A DNA stretch of 64,000 bases, taken from Bifidobacterium apri (GTDB lineage Bacteria > Actinomycetota > Actinomycetes > Actinomycetales > Bifidobacteriaceae). Both the position numbers and the translations under genes were made by a program. Within the stretch, counting starts at the first letter, position 1. Each line of letters begins with the position of its first letter. Below, one piece after another: positions 34,865 through 43,732 of this stretch. The notes under the pieces were generated by a model that worked only from the letters and a program-made list of their open reading frames with translations, did no database searches and was not told the DNA's origin. The DNA lies in NCBI RefSeq assembly GCF_009299485.1, contig NZ_WBSO01000001.1:124001-188000 (forward strand), written 5' to 3'.

Positions 34865-35802
34865 CGCACTTCAGAGAACATCGGGCCACGCGACAGCGTC
34901 GTCTTCTGCTCTACCTGCTGGTCGGAATCGAACGGTCCCTTCGGACGATCCGGAATCTGCGCGGCATCTTGCTGTGCCTGTTCCTGGGCCGCCCTGCGTT
35001 CGCCCGGAGTGACCGGCGCGTGCATCGGAATAAGGTCGCGCGGGGCAAGCGGTTCCTCACCGCGTTCCACGACGATTTGCGAGAAGAACCGATTCAGTGC
35101 GCGGGTTTCCTCATCATCTGGATCTGTGGCGGCCTTGCCTGAGAAAATGCCACGCAGCATCCAACGCGGACCGTCCACACCCACGATGCGGGTGGTCACC
35201 ATCTTGCCTTCCTTGATCGGAACCGGCAAAATAAGCTCCGTGCCGAATACGCCCGGCACCTCCTTGGCGACATCGCTCTTGGAATCCAGCAGGTCAGCAC
35301 GAACGTCGTCCCACAATCCCAGCGTCTTCGGTGCTGCGAACGCTTCGACCTCCAAGCTTGACGTGCCGTATGTGATGGTGGCACCCAGCACCGCCTTGTT
35401 CGCCCGAGCGGCTTTGATACGCAGCTCGATACCCTTCATGAACGGGATATAGTAGGCGCCAAGATCAAGATAATCGTCATAATCAGGCACATATTCGTCG
35501 TTCACATCCCACGGACCCCAATCCTCGCCGCGCCCCTCATACTCTTCGCTCGGCTCGGTAGGATAATCCGGCTGCTCGTCGCCCTGCGACTGCTCCGATT
35601 CCGCAGCAACCTCGACGTCCTGGGATACGTCCTGCTCCTTGGCCTGTGCGGCGGGTTCCGGCTGCTGCGTTTCCTGGCCGTCCGCAGCTGCATCGTTCAC
35701 GTCGTCGGCATCCGCCGCATTCTGGCGTGCCTTCTTCGCGTCCTTTTCGCGCGCGGCGTCATCATCATGATGCTTCTTCTTGCCGAATCCGAACAATCCC
35801 AT
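34861..35802 (-). CDS. DUF3710 family protein
   Basis: The 313-residue protein begins MGLFGFGKKKHHDDDAA, followed by about 80 acidic residues that are likely disordered, then a folded domain (WDVNDEYVPDYDDYLDLGAY, RIVGVDGPRWMLRGIF, RFFSQIVVERGEEP). It is a conserved actinobacterial family of unknown function, normally found next to dUTPase and DUF3159. GGAAATGAGGAGC precedes the ATG. It overlaps the DUF3159 gene by four bases. The charged tail after the domain (RRAAQEQAQQDAAQ) is also disordered. Confidence 0.85.
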   Translation of the reverse strand: MGLFGFGKKKHHDDDAAREKDAKKARQNAADADDVNDAAADGQETQQPEPAAQAKEQDVSQDVEVAAESEQSQGDEQPDYPTEPSEEYEGRGEDWGPWDVNDEYVPDYDDYLDLGAYYIPFMKGIELRIKAARANKAVLGATITYGTSSLEVEAFAAPKTLGLWDDVRADLLDSKSDVAKEVPGVFGTELILPVPIKEGKMVTTRIVGVDGPRWMLRGIFSGKAATDPDDEETRALNRFFSQIVVERGEEPLAPRDLIPMHAPVTPGERRAAQEQAQQDAAQIPDRPKGPFDSDQQVEQKTTLSRGPMFSEVR

Positions 35803-35928
35803 AGCTCCTCATTTCCACGGATATGACAGTCCCAAGAATAACACCGCAAATGAGAGCCAGCTGAAAGCGTGATGTCGCGTATCAGCACAGCCGTCATAGC
35901 GGCATTCAGGACCACAGATTTCGTCGCA

Positions 35929-36789
35929 TCACACGTCGTACGTGATGCTCAACGGCGCATGGTCAGACCAACGGGCATCATAGGTGGGCGCCTTGTCAAT
36001 CGTGAAGCCGCGAGCCGTCTGCGCGAGCTCCGGAGTGGCGAACTGATAGTCCAGACGCCAGCCGGTGTTGTTGTCGAACGCCCGCCCGCGCTGGCTCCAC
36101 CAGGTGTACGGCCCCTGGATGTCGCCGGCGAGCTCACGCATCACATCGACGAACTCATACTCGTCAAGCCACTTGTCGATATACGCACGCTCCTCAGGCA
36201 GGAAGCCGGAATGCGTCACATTCGACTTCGCGTTCTTGATGTCAAGCGGCGTGTGCGCAATATTGAAATCGCCGCACAACACCGCTTGCCGCCCACCGTG
36301 CGCAGCCTCATCGCGCAGCTGACCCATGCGGGTGAGCATGGTATCGAGGAAACGGAACTTCTGGTGCATCTTGTTCGGGTCATCCACATCGCCAGAATGC
36401 ACGTACACGCATACGACCGTGATCTCATACCCTTGCGGGGTGCGCACATCGGCTTCAATCCAGCGACCCGAATCCACATCCTCTTCAAGTCCCGGCAAAC
36501 CGTACCGCTTGGCGACCACCGGCAGCGTGGACAGCAAGCCGACACCGGCACGGCCTTTGATACGGCAGATTTCATTCATGGTGTGCAGCCCGGTTGGGTC
36601 GGCGACTTTGCCGGAATCCACGTAGGTATCGGCGATGTTGTTGAAAATCGGGTCGATTTCCGACTGCGGGGCGCGAACCTCCTGCATGCACCACACATCC
36701 GGCGTATGCTCGCCCGCCCAATGCATAATGCCCTTGCGGTTCGCCGCGCGCAAGCCGTTGACATTCGATGTCGTGATCACAATGCTCAT
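35929..36789 (-). CDS. xth: Exodeoxyribonuclease III
   Basis: The 286-residue protein is an ExoIII/AP endonuclease that cleaves 5' to abasic sites. Catalytic and metal residues are in TTSNVNGLRA, CMQEVRAP (Glu), GRAGVGLLS, VYVHSG, LCGDFNIAHTPLD, and the final WSDHAPLSITYDV (Asp-His). Length matches ExoA. It is followed by DUF3710 after about 125 bases and preceded by a repeat-rich intergenic region; it appears to be a single-gene unit. Confidence 0.94.
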   Translation of the reverse strand: MSIVITTSNVNGLRAANRKGIMHWAGEHTPDVWCMQEVRAPQSEIDPIFNNIADTYVDSGKVADPTGLHTMNEICRIKGRAGVGLLSTLPVVAKRYGLPGLEEDVDSGRWIEADVRTPQGYEITVVCVYVHSGDVDDPNKMHQKFRFLDTMLTRMGQLRDEAAHGGRQAVLCGDFNIAHTPLDIKNAKSNVTHSGFLPEERAYIDKWLDEYEFVDVMRELAGDIQGPYTWWSQRGRAFDNNTGWRLDYQFATPELAQTARGFTIDKAPTYDARWSDHAPLSITYDV

Positions 36790-36940
36790 AGTTTCGAGCC
36801 TAGCAGCGCTCCCCTACGAGCGGTCATGTGCACTTCAACGTCCGTTTCCATCGTTCCTGTACCGGTATGCGTTCATCCGCGCCGGCGATGCGTTCATCCG
36901 TACGCCCATCTGTATCGCTCATCCGTACCACCCACCTACA

Positions 36941-37120
36941 CAAACCGGCTACGCTTACGACCGTCCCAGCGCAACCAGTTTGCGAGAAAAACCACCCGCA
37001 CAAACCGGCTACGCTTACAACCATCCCAGCGCAACCAGTTTGCGAGAAAAACCACCCGCACAAACCAGCTACGCTTACAACCACCCCAACGCAACCAGTT
37101 TGCGAGAAAGACCACCCGCA
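36941..37120. repeat. Three exact-period 60-bp tandem repeats
   Basis: Units start at 36941, 37001 and 37061 with the consensus CAAACCGGCTACGCTTACAA then CCATCCCAGCGCAACCAGTT then TGCGAGAAAAACCACCCGCA, differing at only a few positions. All six frames are free of stops within the unit, but no gene signal precedes it. It lies between exonuclease III and the terminator of the peptide ABC operon. Confidence 0.95.
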
Positions 37121-37156
37121 AAAGAGGTAGACTCCAAGGCGGCAGCCCCACACAAC

Positions 37157-37196
37157 CTTCTACCGACGCTATGACGCCCCGCAACGTCGGCAGAAA
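37157..37196. repeat. Dispersed hairpin element, copy A
   Basis: CTTCTACCGACGCTATGACG ... AACGTCGGCAGAAA has the same framework as copies near 37203 and 48533-48723. The arms match loosely, so it may be a degraded copy. Confidence 0.6.
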
Positions 37197-37202
37197 CAGA
37201 AA

Positions 37203-37254
37203 CGCCACCTTCTGCCGACACTGAGGAGGTGCTCAGCGTCGGCAGAAGGTGGCG
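37203..37254 (-). terminator. Large hairpin (dispersed element, copy B) ending the peptide ABC operon
   Basis: A 17-bp perfect stem (CGCCACCTTCTGCCGAC at 37203-37219 with its complement at 37238-37254) plus an inner TGAG/CTCA helix lies 22 bases after the oppDF stop. Its core CTTCTGCCGACACT / CTCAGCGTCGGCAGAAGG is shared with the array near 48.5 kb. Confidence 0.75.
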
Positions 37255-37276
37255 GCGTCTTGGAAGCAGCTGCGAA

Positions 37277-39310
37277 TCAGTCGAGACCGAGCTTGAGCTT
37301 GCCTCCAGGAATCGCGTCAAGCAGGTCACGCGTGTACTGCTGCTTCGGATGGTCAAACACCTCATCGGTTGTGGCGTGCTCGACCAGCCTGCCATGCTGC
37401 ATCACGACCACTTCATCGGCAATCTGGCGGACAACCGCGAGATCATGCGTGATGAACAGGTAGCTCAGCCCGCGTTCCGCCTGCAAATCGTTGAGCAGAT
37501 GAAGCACCTGATCCTGAACCAGCACGTCGAGCGCGGACACAGCCTCGTCACAGATAATGACATCCGGGTCGAGCGCCATAGCACGCGCAATCGCGATACG
37601 CTGCCGCTGACCGCCTGACAGTTCGTTCGGATACCGGGTCATGACGGATTCAGGCAGTTCGACCATGTCGAGCAGCTCGCGCACGCGCTTCGCGCGGCTC
37701 TTCTTGTCGCCGATATGGTGGATGCGCAGCGGCTCTTCAATGGAACGGAAGATGGAATACATCGGATCGAGCGAACCATAAGGGTTCTGAAAGACCGGCT
37801 GGACATGCCGACGGAAGTCGAGCAGCTCGGCTTTACCGAAATCGGCGATGTTCTTGCCCTCATAGAACACCTTGCCTGCGGTCGGCTCGAGCAGGCGAAG
37901 CACCATATTCGCCACGGTGGACTTACCGGATCCGGACTCGCCCACAATCGCCAGTGTAGTGCCACGTTTGACGGAGAAGGACACGTCATCGACAGCCTTG
38001 AACATCTCCTTCTTACGCGGGAGCTTGAACTCCTTCGTCAGATGTTCGACCGTAATGATGTGTTCGCTTTTCTCCAGCGTCTGCTCGCCCTTGACCTGAT
38101 GTTCAAGCAGAGCGTCCGCATCCTCGCCGTGTTCTTTCGCGGAGATGATGCGCTGCGATGCAAGCGAAGGCGCCGCAGCGACCAGACGCTTCGTGTACGG
38201 GTGCATCGGATGCTGCAACACGTCGAGCGACGGACCGGATTCAACGACCTGCCCCTTGTACATCACGACGATATGCTGTGCACGTTCCGCCGCCAAGCCC
38301 AAATCATGCGTGATGAACAGCACCGCAGTGCCCAGCGAATCGGTGAGTGTCTGCAGATGGTCGAGAATACGCTTCTGGACAGTCACATCAAGCGCTGACG
38401 TCGGCTCGTCGGCGATCAGCAGATCAGGACGGCAAGCCAAGCCGATGGCGATCAGCGCACGCTGACGCATACCGCCAGAGAATTCGTGCGGATACTGACG
38501 CGCACGCGTGGCGGCGTCCGGCAGACCTGCCTCATCAAGCAGACCGGCGATACGGTCGTTCATATTCGAGCCAGTGACATGCTCCTTGGCGATCTGCCAA
38601 GCCTTGTCATCGTTCACACCCGCCTTGATGAGGTCATCGGCGACACGCCACCTGGTCTCGGAGCCCGGGGTCCACTCCTGAGAGAAGAACTCCATCGCGT
38701 TGTCGAGCTTCTTGCCGCTCATGCCGATGCCGGTCAGCGCCTCCTTTGCAGCAGCGAGCAGAGCAGGCCGTTCCTCGGAACCGATGAAGGTCTCATCGTC
38801 TTCGCTTTTCACGTTGACTTCGTCGCCGGCCAGCGCTTTCGCCAGCTTGGACCGCTTCTCATGCGAAATATCCATATGGTTGGCGACAAGCGCTTCCTTG
38901 ACCTGCGTGCCGATACGCCACACCGGGTTGAGGTTGCTCATCGGATCTTGCGGGACCAAGCCCATCTTGCTGCCGCGCAGCTGGTCATAGTCCTTGCCTT
39001 TGAGCTCGGAGATCTCCTGGCCTTCAAGCTTGATGGACCCGCCGACCACATGGCCGGTGCCGGGCAGCAATCCCAGCACAGCCATGGCGGAGGTGGACTT
39101 TCCGGAGCCGGATTCGCCCACAATCGCCACCCACTGGCCGGGGTACACGTTGAAAGATGCGTCACGCACCGCGTGGACATCATGCCCGTTGTCGTCAGTG
39201 AAATCGACCTTCAAATGCTGGACTTCCAGCAGCGGGCCTTGTTCGCGCTGCATTGCCTCGAGACGTTGTGCAGCCTCGGCTTTTGCATTGGTATTGGTGT
39301 TCTCAGTCAT
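37277..39310 (-). CDS. Oligopeptide ABC transporter, fused ATP-binding subunits (OppD-OppF)
   Basis: Two complete ABC domains are fused. The first has VGESGSGKST, FSGGMRQRALIAIGLA and LLIADEPTSALD; the second VGESGSGKST, LSGGQRQRIAIARAMA and VIICDEAVSALD. Each ends with an OppD/F-type tail (HPYTKRLVAA; HPKQQYTRDLL). The first domain carries an insertion of about 130 residues between the Walker A and signature regions (DNAMEFFSQEWTPGSETR). Together they power peptide uptake through the OppB/OppC permeases encoded just upstream. AAGGAGCATGTG precedes the ATG at 39310. It is the last gene of the operon. Confidence 0.93.
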   Translation of the reverse strand: MTENTNTNAKAEAAQRLEAMQREQGPLLEVQHLKVDFTDDNGHDVHAVRDASFNVYPGQWVAIVGESGSGKSTSAMAVLGLLPGTGHVVGGSIKLEGQEISELKGKDYDQLRGSKMGLVPQDPMSNLNPVWRIGTQVKEALVANHMDISHEKRSKLAKALAGDEVNVKSEDDETFIGSEERPALLAAAKEALTGIGMSGKKLDNAMEFFSQEWTPGSETRWRVADDLIKAGVNDDKAWQIAKEHVTGSNMNDRIAGLLDEAGLPDAATRARQYPHEFSGGMRQRALIAIGLACRPDLLIADEPTSALDVTVQKRILDHLQTLTDSLGTAVLFITHDLGLAAERAQHIVVMYKGQVVESGPSLDVLQHPMHPYTKRLVAAAPSLASQRIISAKEHGEDADALLEHQVKGEQTLEKSEHIITVEHLTKEFKLPRKKEMFKAVDDVSFSVKRGTTLAIVGESGSGKSTVANMVLRLLEPTAGKVFYEGKNIADFGKAELLDFRRHVQPVFQNPYGSLDPMYSIFRSIEEPLRIHHIGDKKSRAKRVRELLDMVELPESVMTRYPNELSGGQRQRIAIARAMALDPDVIICDEAVSALDVLVQDQVLHLLNDLQAERGLSYLFITHDLAVVRQIADEVVVMQHGRLVEHATTDEVFDHPKQQYTRDLLDAIPGGKLKLGLD

Positions 39311-39323
39311 CACATGCTCCTTG

Positions 39324-40301
39324 TCAGGCCGTACGGCTCTTCGGATCGAGCGCGTCCTTGACGGCGTCGCCCATCATGATGAAGGCCAGCACGGTGATCG
39401 CCAGCGCGGCCGACGGATAGAACAGGACGGAGGGGTTGGTTCGCAGCACGGATTGCGCGCTCGAAATATCCCCGCCCCAGCTGACCGTGGTGGTCGGCAG
39501 ACCGACACCAAGGAAGCTCAGCGTCGCCTCAAGCACGATGTACGAGCCGAGGGACGTGGTGCCGATAACGATGATCGGAGCCAACGAGTTGGGGATGATA
39601 TGCCTGATGAGATTGCGCCACGGCGTTGAACCCAAAGCCGTGGACGCGGTGTTGAACTCCAGGTTTTTCGCTTCCATGACCGCGCCACGGGCGATTCGTG
39701 CGGTCGATACCCAGCCGAAGAGCGTGATGACGAGCACCAGCTTCCAAATGGAGGTGCTGGTCTTGAACATCTGCAGGACGACGATGGCGCCAAGCAGAAT
39801 CGGCAACGCAAGGAAGATATCGGTCAGACGGCTGAGCACCGCATCGACCCATCCGCCGAAGAAGCCGGCGAGCGCACCGATGAACGCGCCGATGACCACG
39901 ACAAGAATCGTGGACAGCAGACCGACGCTCAGGGAGGTGCGGGTTCCATAGATGGTACGGGTGTACACGTCGCAGCCTTGCAGATCAAAGCCGAAGGGGT
40001 GCCCTGCCTTCGCCGGCTCCAGCGAATTGTCCAGGTTGCAGTAGTTCGGGTTCTGCTTGGTGAACACGCCTGGGAACAGGGCGACGAATACGACGAGCAC
40101 AATGAGGATCGCGGAGATGATGAACATCGGGTTGCGCCGCAACGTGCGCCACGCGTCTGCCCACATGCTGGCCGCAGGAGCGGATTCGTCGATGGAGTCG
40201 ACAGCTTGCAGCGGGGTTTCGTCGATCGGTGCCACATAGCGTTCCTGTCCGGGCAAAGTGGCGGTGGCGGCGGTGGATTCGTTTCGTGTTGGTTCTGCCA
40301 T
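39324..40301 (-). CDS. Oligopeptide ABC transporter permease (OppC/DppC)
   Basis: The 325-residue protein has a long N-terminal cytoplasmic tail, six membrane helices and the EAA-like loop (DIFLALPILLGAIV, STARIARGAVMEAKNLEFN, RHIIPNSLAPIIV) of OppC proteins. It pairs with OppB for dipeptide or oligopeptide uptake. GGAAGGGATAATC precedes the ATG at 40301; a longer open frame to 40355 lacks a good site. It lies 19 bases after oppB and 13 before oppDF, so is part of the opp operon. Confidence 0.92.
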   Translation of the reverse strand: MAEPTRNESTAATATLPGQERYVAPIDETPLQAVDSIDESAPAASMWADAWRTLRRNPMFIISAILIVLVVFVALFPGVFTKQNPNYCNLDNSLEPAKAGHPFGFDLQGCDVYTRTIYGTRTSLSVGLLSTILVVVIGAFIGALAGFFGGWVDAVLSRLTDIFLALPILLGAIVVLQMFKTSTSIWKLVLVITLFGWVSTARIARGAVMEAKNLEFNTASTALGSTPWRNLIRHIIPNSLAPIIVIGTTSLGSYIVLEATLSFLGVGLPTTTVSWGGDISSAQSVLRTNPSVLFYPSAALAITVLAFIMMGDAVKDALDPKSRTA

Positions 40302-40320
40302 GATTATCCCTTCCTTCCTC

Positions 40321-41247
40321 TCACGCGTACCGGATGCGCGGATCGAGCGCCGCATAGAGCAGATCGACGATCAGGTTGGTCACGACGAAGATCAGGGTCA
40401 GCAGGGTGACGATGGAAACCACCATGTTGCTTTCGCCTTTGAGGATGCTTTGGTAGGTGAGATATCCGATGCCGTGCACGTTGAAGATGGTTTCGGAGAT
40501 CATCGCGCCGCCCATGAGCGCACCGAGATCCTGACCGAGATAGGTGACCACGGGGATCAACGAATTGCGCAGAACGTGGCGGACGAAGACCTGACGGCGG
40601 CCCATGCCCTTGGCGCGGGCGGTGCGCACGTAGTCCTCGTTCATATTCGAGGAGATTTCACCGCGGGTGAGTCTGATGATGTAGGCCATGGATACTGAGC
40701 CGAGCACGATGGCCGGCATGAGCAAATCAAGGAAGCCGGGATCGTTGCCGGCGGTAACGGGTAGCAGTCTCCATTTGACGCCGATGAGATACTGCATGAT
40801 GAAACCGGTGACGAAGGTCGGTACGGAGATCAGCAGCAGGGAGATGACCAGGATGACGGTGTCACCCCAACGTCCCTTGTTGATTCCCGAGATGATACCG
40901 AAAAGGACGCCGAACACGGCTTCGAACACGAATGCCATAAGCGCCAGGCGAATGGTCACGGGGAATGCGCGACCGATTTCATCGATGACCGGTTGCCCGG
41001 AGAAGGTGTTGCCGAAGTCAAGGGTCAGCGCGTTCTTGAGGAACAGCAGGTACTGGATGATGAACGGCTTGTCGAGGTTGTATTCGGCGCGGATCTGGGC
41101 CGCGACCGCCTGGTTGACCGGCTTGTCCCCGAACATGGCTTTGACCGGGTCGCCCGGCAGCGCGAAGACAAGAGCATAAACCAGGAGGGTCGTGCCAAGA
41201 ACCACGGGAATCATCTGCAGAATGCGTCGCAGAAGATATTTGCCCAT
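40321..41247 (-). CDS. Oligopeptide ABC transporter permease (OppB/DppB)
   Basis: The 308-residue protein begins MGKYLLRRILQMIPVVLGTT, the classic start of OppB, with six helices. The family loop is MAYIIRLTRGEISSNMNEDYVRTARAKGMGRRQVF, followed by RHVLRNSLIPVVTYLGQDLG. It forms the channel with OppC. AAGGAGCAACCC precedes the ATG at 41247. A terminator hairpin at 41501-41532 separates it from oppA, so some transcripts probably stop after oppA and the permeases are made at a lower level. Confidence 0.93.
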   Translation of the reverse strand: MGKYLLRRILQMIPVVLGTTLLVYALVFALPGDPVKAMFGDKPVNQAVAAQIRAEYNLDKPFIIQYLLFLKNALTLDFGNTFSGQPVIDEIGRAFPVTIRLALMAFVFEAVFGVLFGIISGINKGRWGDTVILVISLLLISVPTFVTGFIMQYLIGVKWRLLPVTAGNDPGFLDLLMPAIVLGSVSMAYIIRLTRGEISSNMNEDYVRTARAKGMGRRQVFVRHVLRNSLIPVVTYLGQDLGALMGGAMISETIFNVHGIGYLTYQSILKGESNMVVSIVTLLTLIFVVTNLIVDLLYAALDPRIRYA

Positions 41248-41500
41248 TGGGTTGCTCCTTATTGCTCTTCGGCCGTTCGCGCCGGAACCTGTCAGGTACG
41301 GCGGCACTGCGGCCATAAAATACTTACGTTAGTCTACCCCACGTCTGCCCCAGCGTCATCTGCAAGGGGGCAAGAGACGTGCAATCCCTCTGGCATCAAG
41401 GGTTTGCGGGCATATGCCGATGACTTCCGCATGTCGGACGTTAACCGCAAGGAAACATTGATTTCCCGGATAATAGAAGGTTTCATCGTCACATATGAAA

Positions 41501-41532
41501 GGGCGCATGACATGAATCCATGCCATGCGCCC
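41501..41532 (-). terminator. Terminator after oppA
   Basis: GGGCGCATG (41501-41509) and CATGCGCCC (41524-41532) form a perfect 9-bp stem; on the minus strand TTTCAT follows. It probably allows partial read-through into oppB. Confidence 0.8.
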
Positions 41533-41566
41533 TCGTTCAGACGGATCAGCGTCTATCGGCGTGCCG

Positions 41567-43204
41567 TCACTTGGACAGCTCCGAATAGACCGGCTGGTTC
41601 TGCCAGTTCATCGTGAAGTTCTTCACGCCCTTCGCAGCCACGCCGTACGCGTTGCCGTAGTACAGCGGGATGGCCGGCAGATCGTTGAGCAGGATTTCCT
41701 GAGCCTGCTGGTAGATCTTGTTCGCCGCAGCCGTGCTGGTCGCAGCGTATGCCTGATCCATGAGCTTGTCGAAGGCGGCGTTCTTGTAGTCACCGTCGTT
41801 GGAGCCCTGGTTGTCGGCGGCAGCCGAATCATACAGCTGGTACAGGTAGTTCTCCGGGGACGGGTAGTCAGGCTGCCAACCGGTGCGGAACGCGCCCTTG
41901 ATCGAGCGGTTGGACACGTCGGTGCGGAACTCCTGGAAGGTCGGGACCGGGTTGGTGGCGGCCTTGATGCCCAAGTTGTTCTTCAGCTGGTTGACTATAG
42001 CGTCGTAGATCGGCTTGGCGCCGCCATCGGCGTTGTAGGAGAAAGTGAAGGTGCCGTCATACTTGGAGATGGCATCGGCCTTGGCCCACAGTTCCTTGGC
42101 CTTCTTCGGGTTGTACTCCAGGTTGCTTTCGCCCTTGAGGGAGTCAGAATAGCCCGGGGTCATCGGGGAGGTGAATTCCTTGGCCGGGGTGCCGACGCCG
42201 CCGAGCACCTTGTCGACGATGGTCTTGCGGTTGATGGCCATGGAGATGGCCTGGCGACGCAGGACGCCTTCCTCAGTATTGGTCTGGAAGTGCTCGAGGT
42301 TGGACGGGATGGTGAAGGTCTGGCTCACAGAACCGGCCTTGTTGTATGCCACGACGTTGGGGTCGGACTGGAAGGTCTTGGTCGCGGTCGCCGGGACGGA
42401 ATCCATCACGTCGAGGTTGCCGGACTGCACGTCGGCATAGGCGGAGTCGGTGGAGGTGTAGATCTTGAAGGTCACGCCGTCGTTGTTGACCTTGACGTTG
42501 CCCTTGTAATCAGGGTTCTTCACAAGCACGATCTGCTTGTTGTGGTCCCAGCTGGAGAACTTGTACGGACCGTTGCCGACCGGCTTTTCGCCGAAGGCCT
42601 TCGGATCCTTGTAGAAGGACTCAGGCAGCGGGGAGAATCCTTCATAGCCGACCTTGATCGGGAAGGTGGCGTCAGGCTGGTTCATCGTGACGGTGAAGGT
42701 GTAATCGTCCTCGACCTTGAGGCCGGAGAGCTGTTCGTCGCCCTTCAGGCCGTCCTTCTGCAAATCGTCGTAGCCCTTGATGGTCGAGAAGAAGGACGCG
42801 CACTTCTGGGCGTTCTTCGCATTGGCGGTGTAGCTCCAAGCCTTGGTGAAGGATTCTGCGGTCACCGGAGTGCCATCGGTGAACTTCCACCCCTTCTTCA
42901 AGGTGATGGTGTACTGGGTGGCGTCCGAATTCGGCTTGATGGACTGAGCGACTTCATTCTTCGCGTTGCCCTTGTTGTCGAAGCTCACCAGGCGGGCGAA
43001 CAGCAGTTCGACCGGACGGCCGCCACCGGTTTCGTTGGTGTTGCCCGGGACAAGCGGGTTTTCAGGTTCGGAACCGAACGCGGTGATGATGACCTTGCCG
43101 CCGTTCGAAGAGCCGGACGTCGAGGATGACGACGAGCCGCAGCCGCCGAGCGCCATCGCGAGCGAGCACGCCGCCGCGATCAGCGCAATTGCTTTCTTCT
43201 TCAT
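41567..43204 (-). CDS. Oligopeptide-binding lipoprotein (OppA/DppA family)
   Basis: The 545-residue protein starts with a signal MKKKAIALIAAACSLAMALG and the lipobox LGGC, a Ser-rich linker, and an SBP_bac_5 domain that captures peptides at the cell surface. Family segments include GGGRPVELLFARL, KKGWKFTDGTPVTAESF, GNGPYKFSSW and RQAISMAINRKTIV. AGGAGAAAAAC precedes the ATG at 43204. It lies upstream of oppB with a terminator in between, the usual arrangement for making more binding protein than transporter. A hairpin with a T tract sits only 41 bases upstream of the ATG, and two identical 16-mers lie in the promoter region. Confidence 0.93.
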   Translation of the reverse strand: MKKKAIALIAAACSLAMALGGCGSSSSSTSGSSNGGKVIITAFGSEPENPLVPGNTNETGGGRPVELLFARLVSFDNKGNAKNEVAQSIKPNSDATQYTITLKKGWKFTDGTPVTAESFTKAWSYTANAKNAQKCASFFSTIKGYDDLQKDGLKGDEQLSGLKVEDDYTFTVTMNQPDATFPIKVGYEGFSPLPESFYKDPKAFGEKPVGNGPYKFSSWDHNKQIVLVKNPDYKGNVKVNNDGVTFKIYTSTDSAYADVQSGNLDVMDSVPATATKTFQSDPNVVAYNKAGSVSQTFTIPSNLEHFQTNTEEGVLRRQAISMAINRKTIVDKVLGGVGTPAKEFTSPMTPGYSDSLKGESNLEYNPKKAKELWAKADAISKYDGTFTFSYNADGGAKPIYDAIVNQLKNNLGIKAATNPVPTFQEFRTDVSNRSIKGAFRTGWQPDYPSPENYLYQLYDSAAADNQGSNDGDYKNAAFDKLMDQAYAATSTAAANKIYQQAQEILLNDLPAIPLYYGNAYGVAAKGVKNFTMNWQNQPVYSELSK

Positions 43205-43244
43205 ATGTTTTTCTCCTGTGTGTGTTTGATTTGGGACTAATCCC

Positions 43245-43283
43245 CAAAAACAACGAGGCTGGGCTTCGCCCCAACCTCGTTGC
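43245..43283 (-). terminator. Terminator-like hairpin in the oppA leader
   Basis: CAACGAGG (43251-43258) pairs with CCTCGTTG (43275-43282), enclosing a TGGG/CCCA helix and a small loop. On the minus strand it is followed by TTTTTGGGG. It lies between the predicted oppA promoter and its ATG, so it may be an attenuator, or a 5'-end stabilising hairpin. Confidence 0.75.
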
Positions 43284-43296
43284 TGAACACCGTCAA

Positions 43297-43346
43297 TTCT
43301 TACCCCTCTGTGGGACAACGTGCAACATCCATGTTTTCGCAACCAT
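43297..43346 (-). promoter_or_regulatory. Predicted oppA promoter and operator 1
   Basis: TTGCAC (43320-43325) and TAAGAA (43297-43302) are 17 bases apart on the minus strand. Immediately upstream is ATGGTTGCGAAAACAT (43331-43346), with a TGgTTg-CG-aAAaCA dyad like those bound by LacI-family regulators. Confidence 0.45.
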
Positions 43347-43462
43347 GCGCGACGCCACGCTGATGGAGTGCCGAGTCCGGATTCGCTTGAATCCCTTGCA
43401 GGACAAGAATTCCCCGGGCGGCCAACATATGCTGGACATTTCTTGCTGGACATGAACCGCCG

Positions 43463-43478
43463 ATGTTTTCGCAACCAT
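43463..43478 (-). promoter_or_regulatory. Operator 2, identical 16-mer
   Basis: ATGGTTGCGAAAACAT occurs again here, exactly 132 bases upstream of the first copy. Confidence 0.5.
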
Positions 43479-43732
43479 TGTTACGAGATGGTTAATTTTC
43501 TTCTCGCTCAGCACATTGTTTGGCACGAGCATACACAGCCGGGAACTGACGGAATCGCGGTGTGACCGGATTTGGGAGCACGTATGGGTTCCCGGGGTGG
43601 CCACGACGGAGAAGTTTGGATGAACGCGTGCGCGGGACGTGGTGCGTGCTGATGGCACCCACCATGGGCGGACTGTCCCGGTGAGCACGCCAGCGGTTGC
43701 CAACGGGCGGACGAGCCTCTCCGAGTAACGCG

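Noticed and set aside
36635-37174. Protein-coding gene made of 20-residue repeats
   Set aside because: The frame begins inside exonuclease III on the opposite strand and lacks a ribosome site; the repeat is open in all frames, so openness is not evidence.
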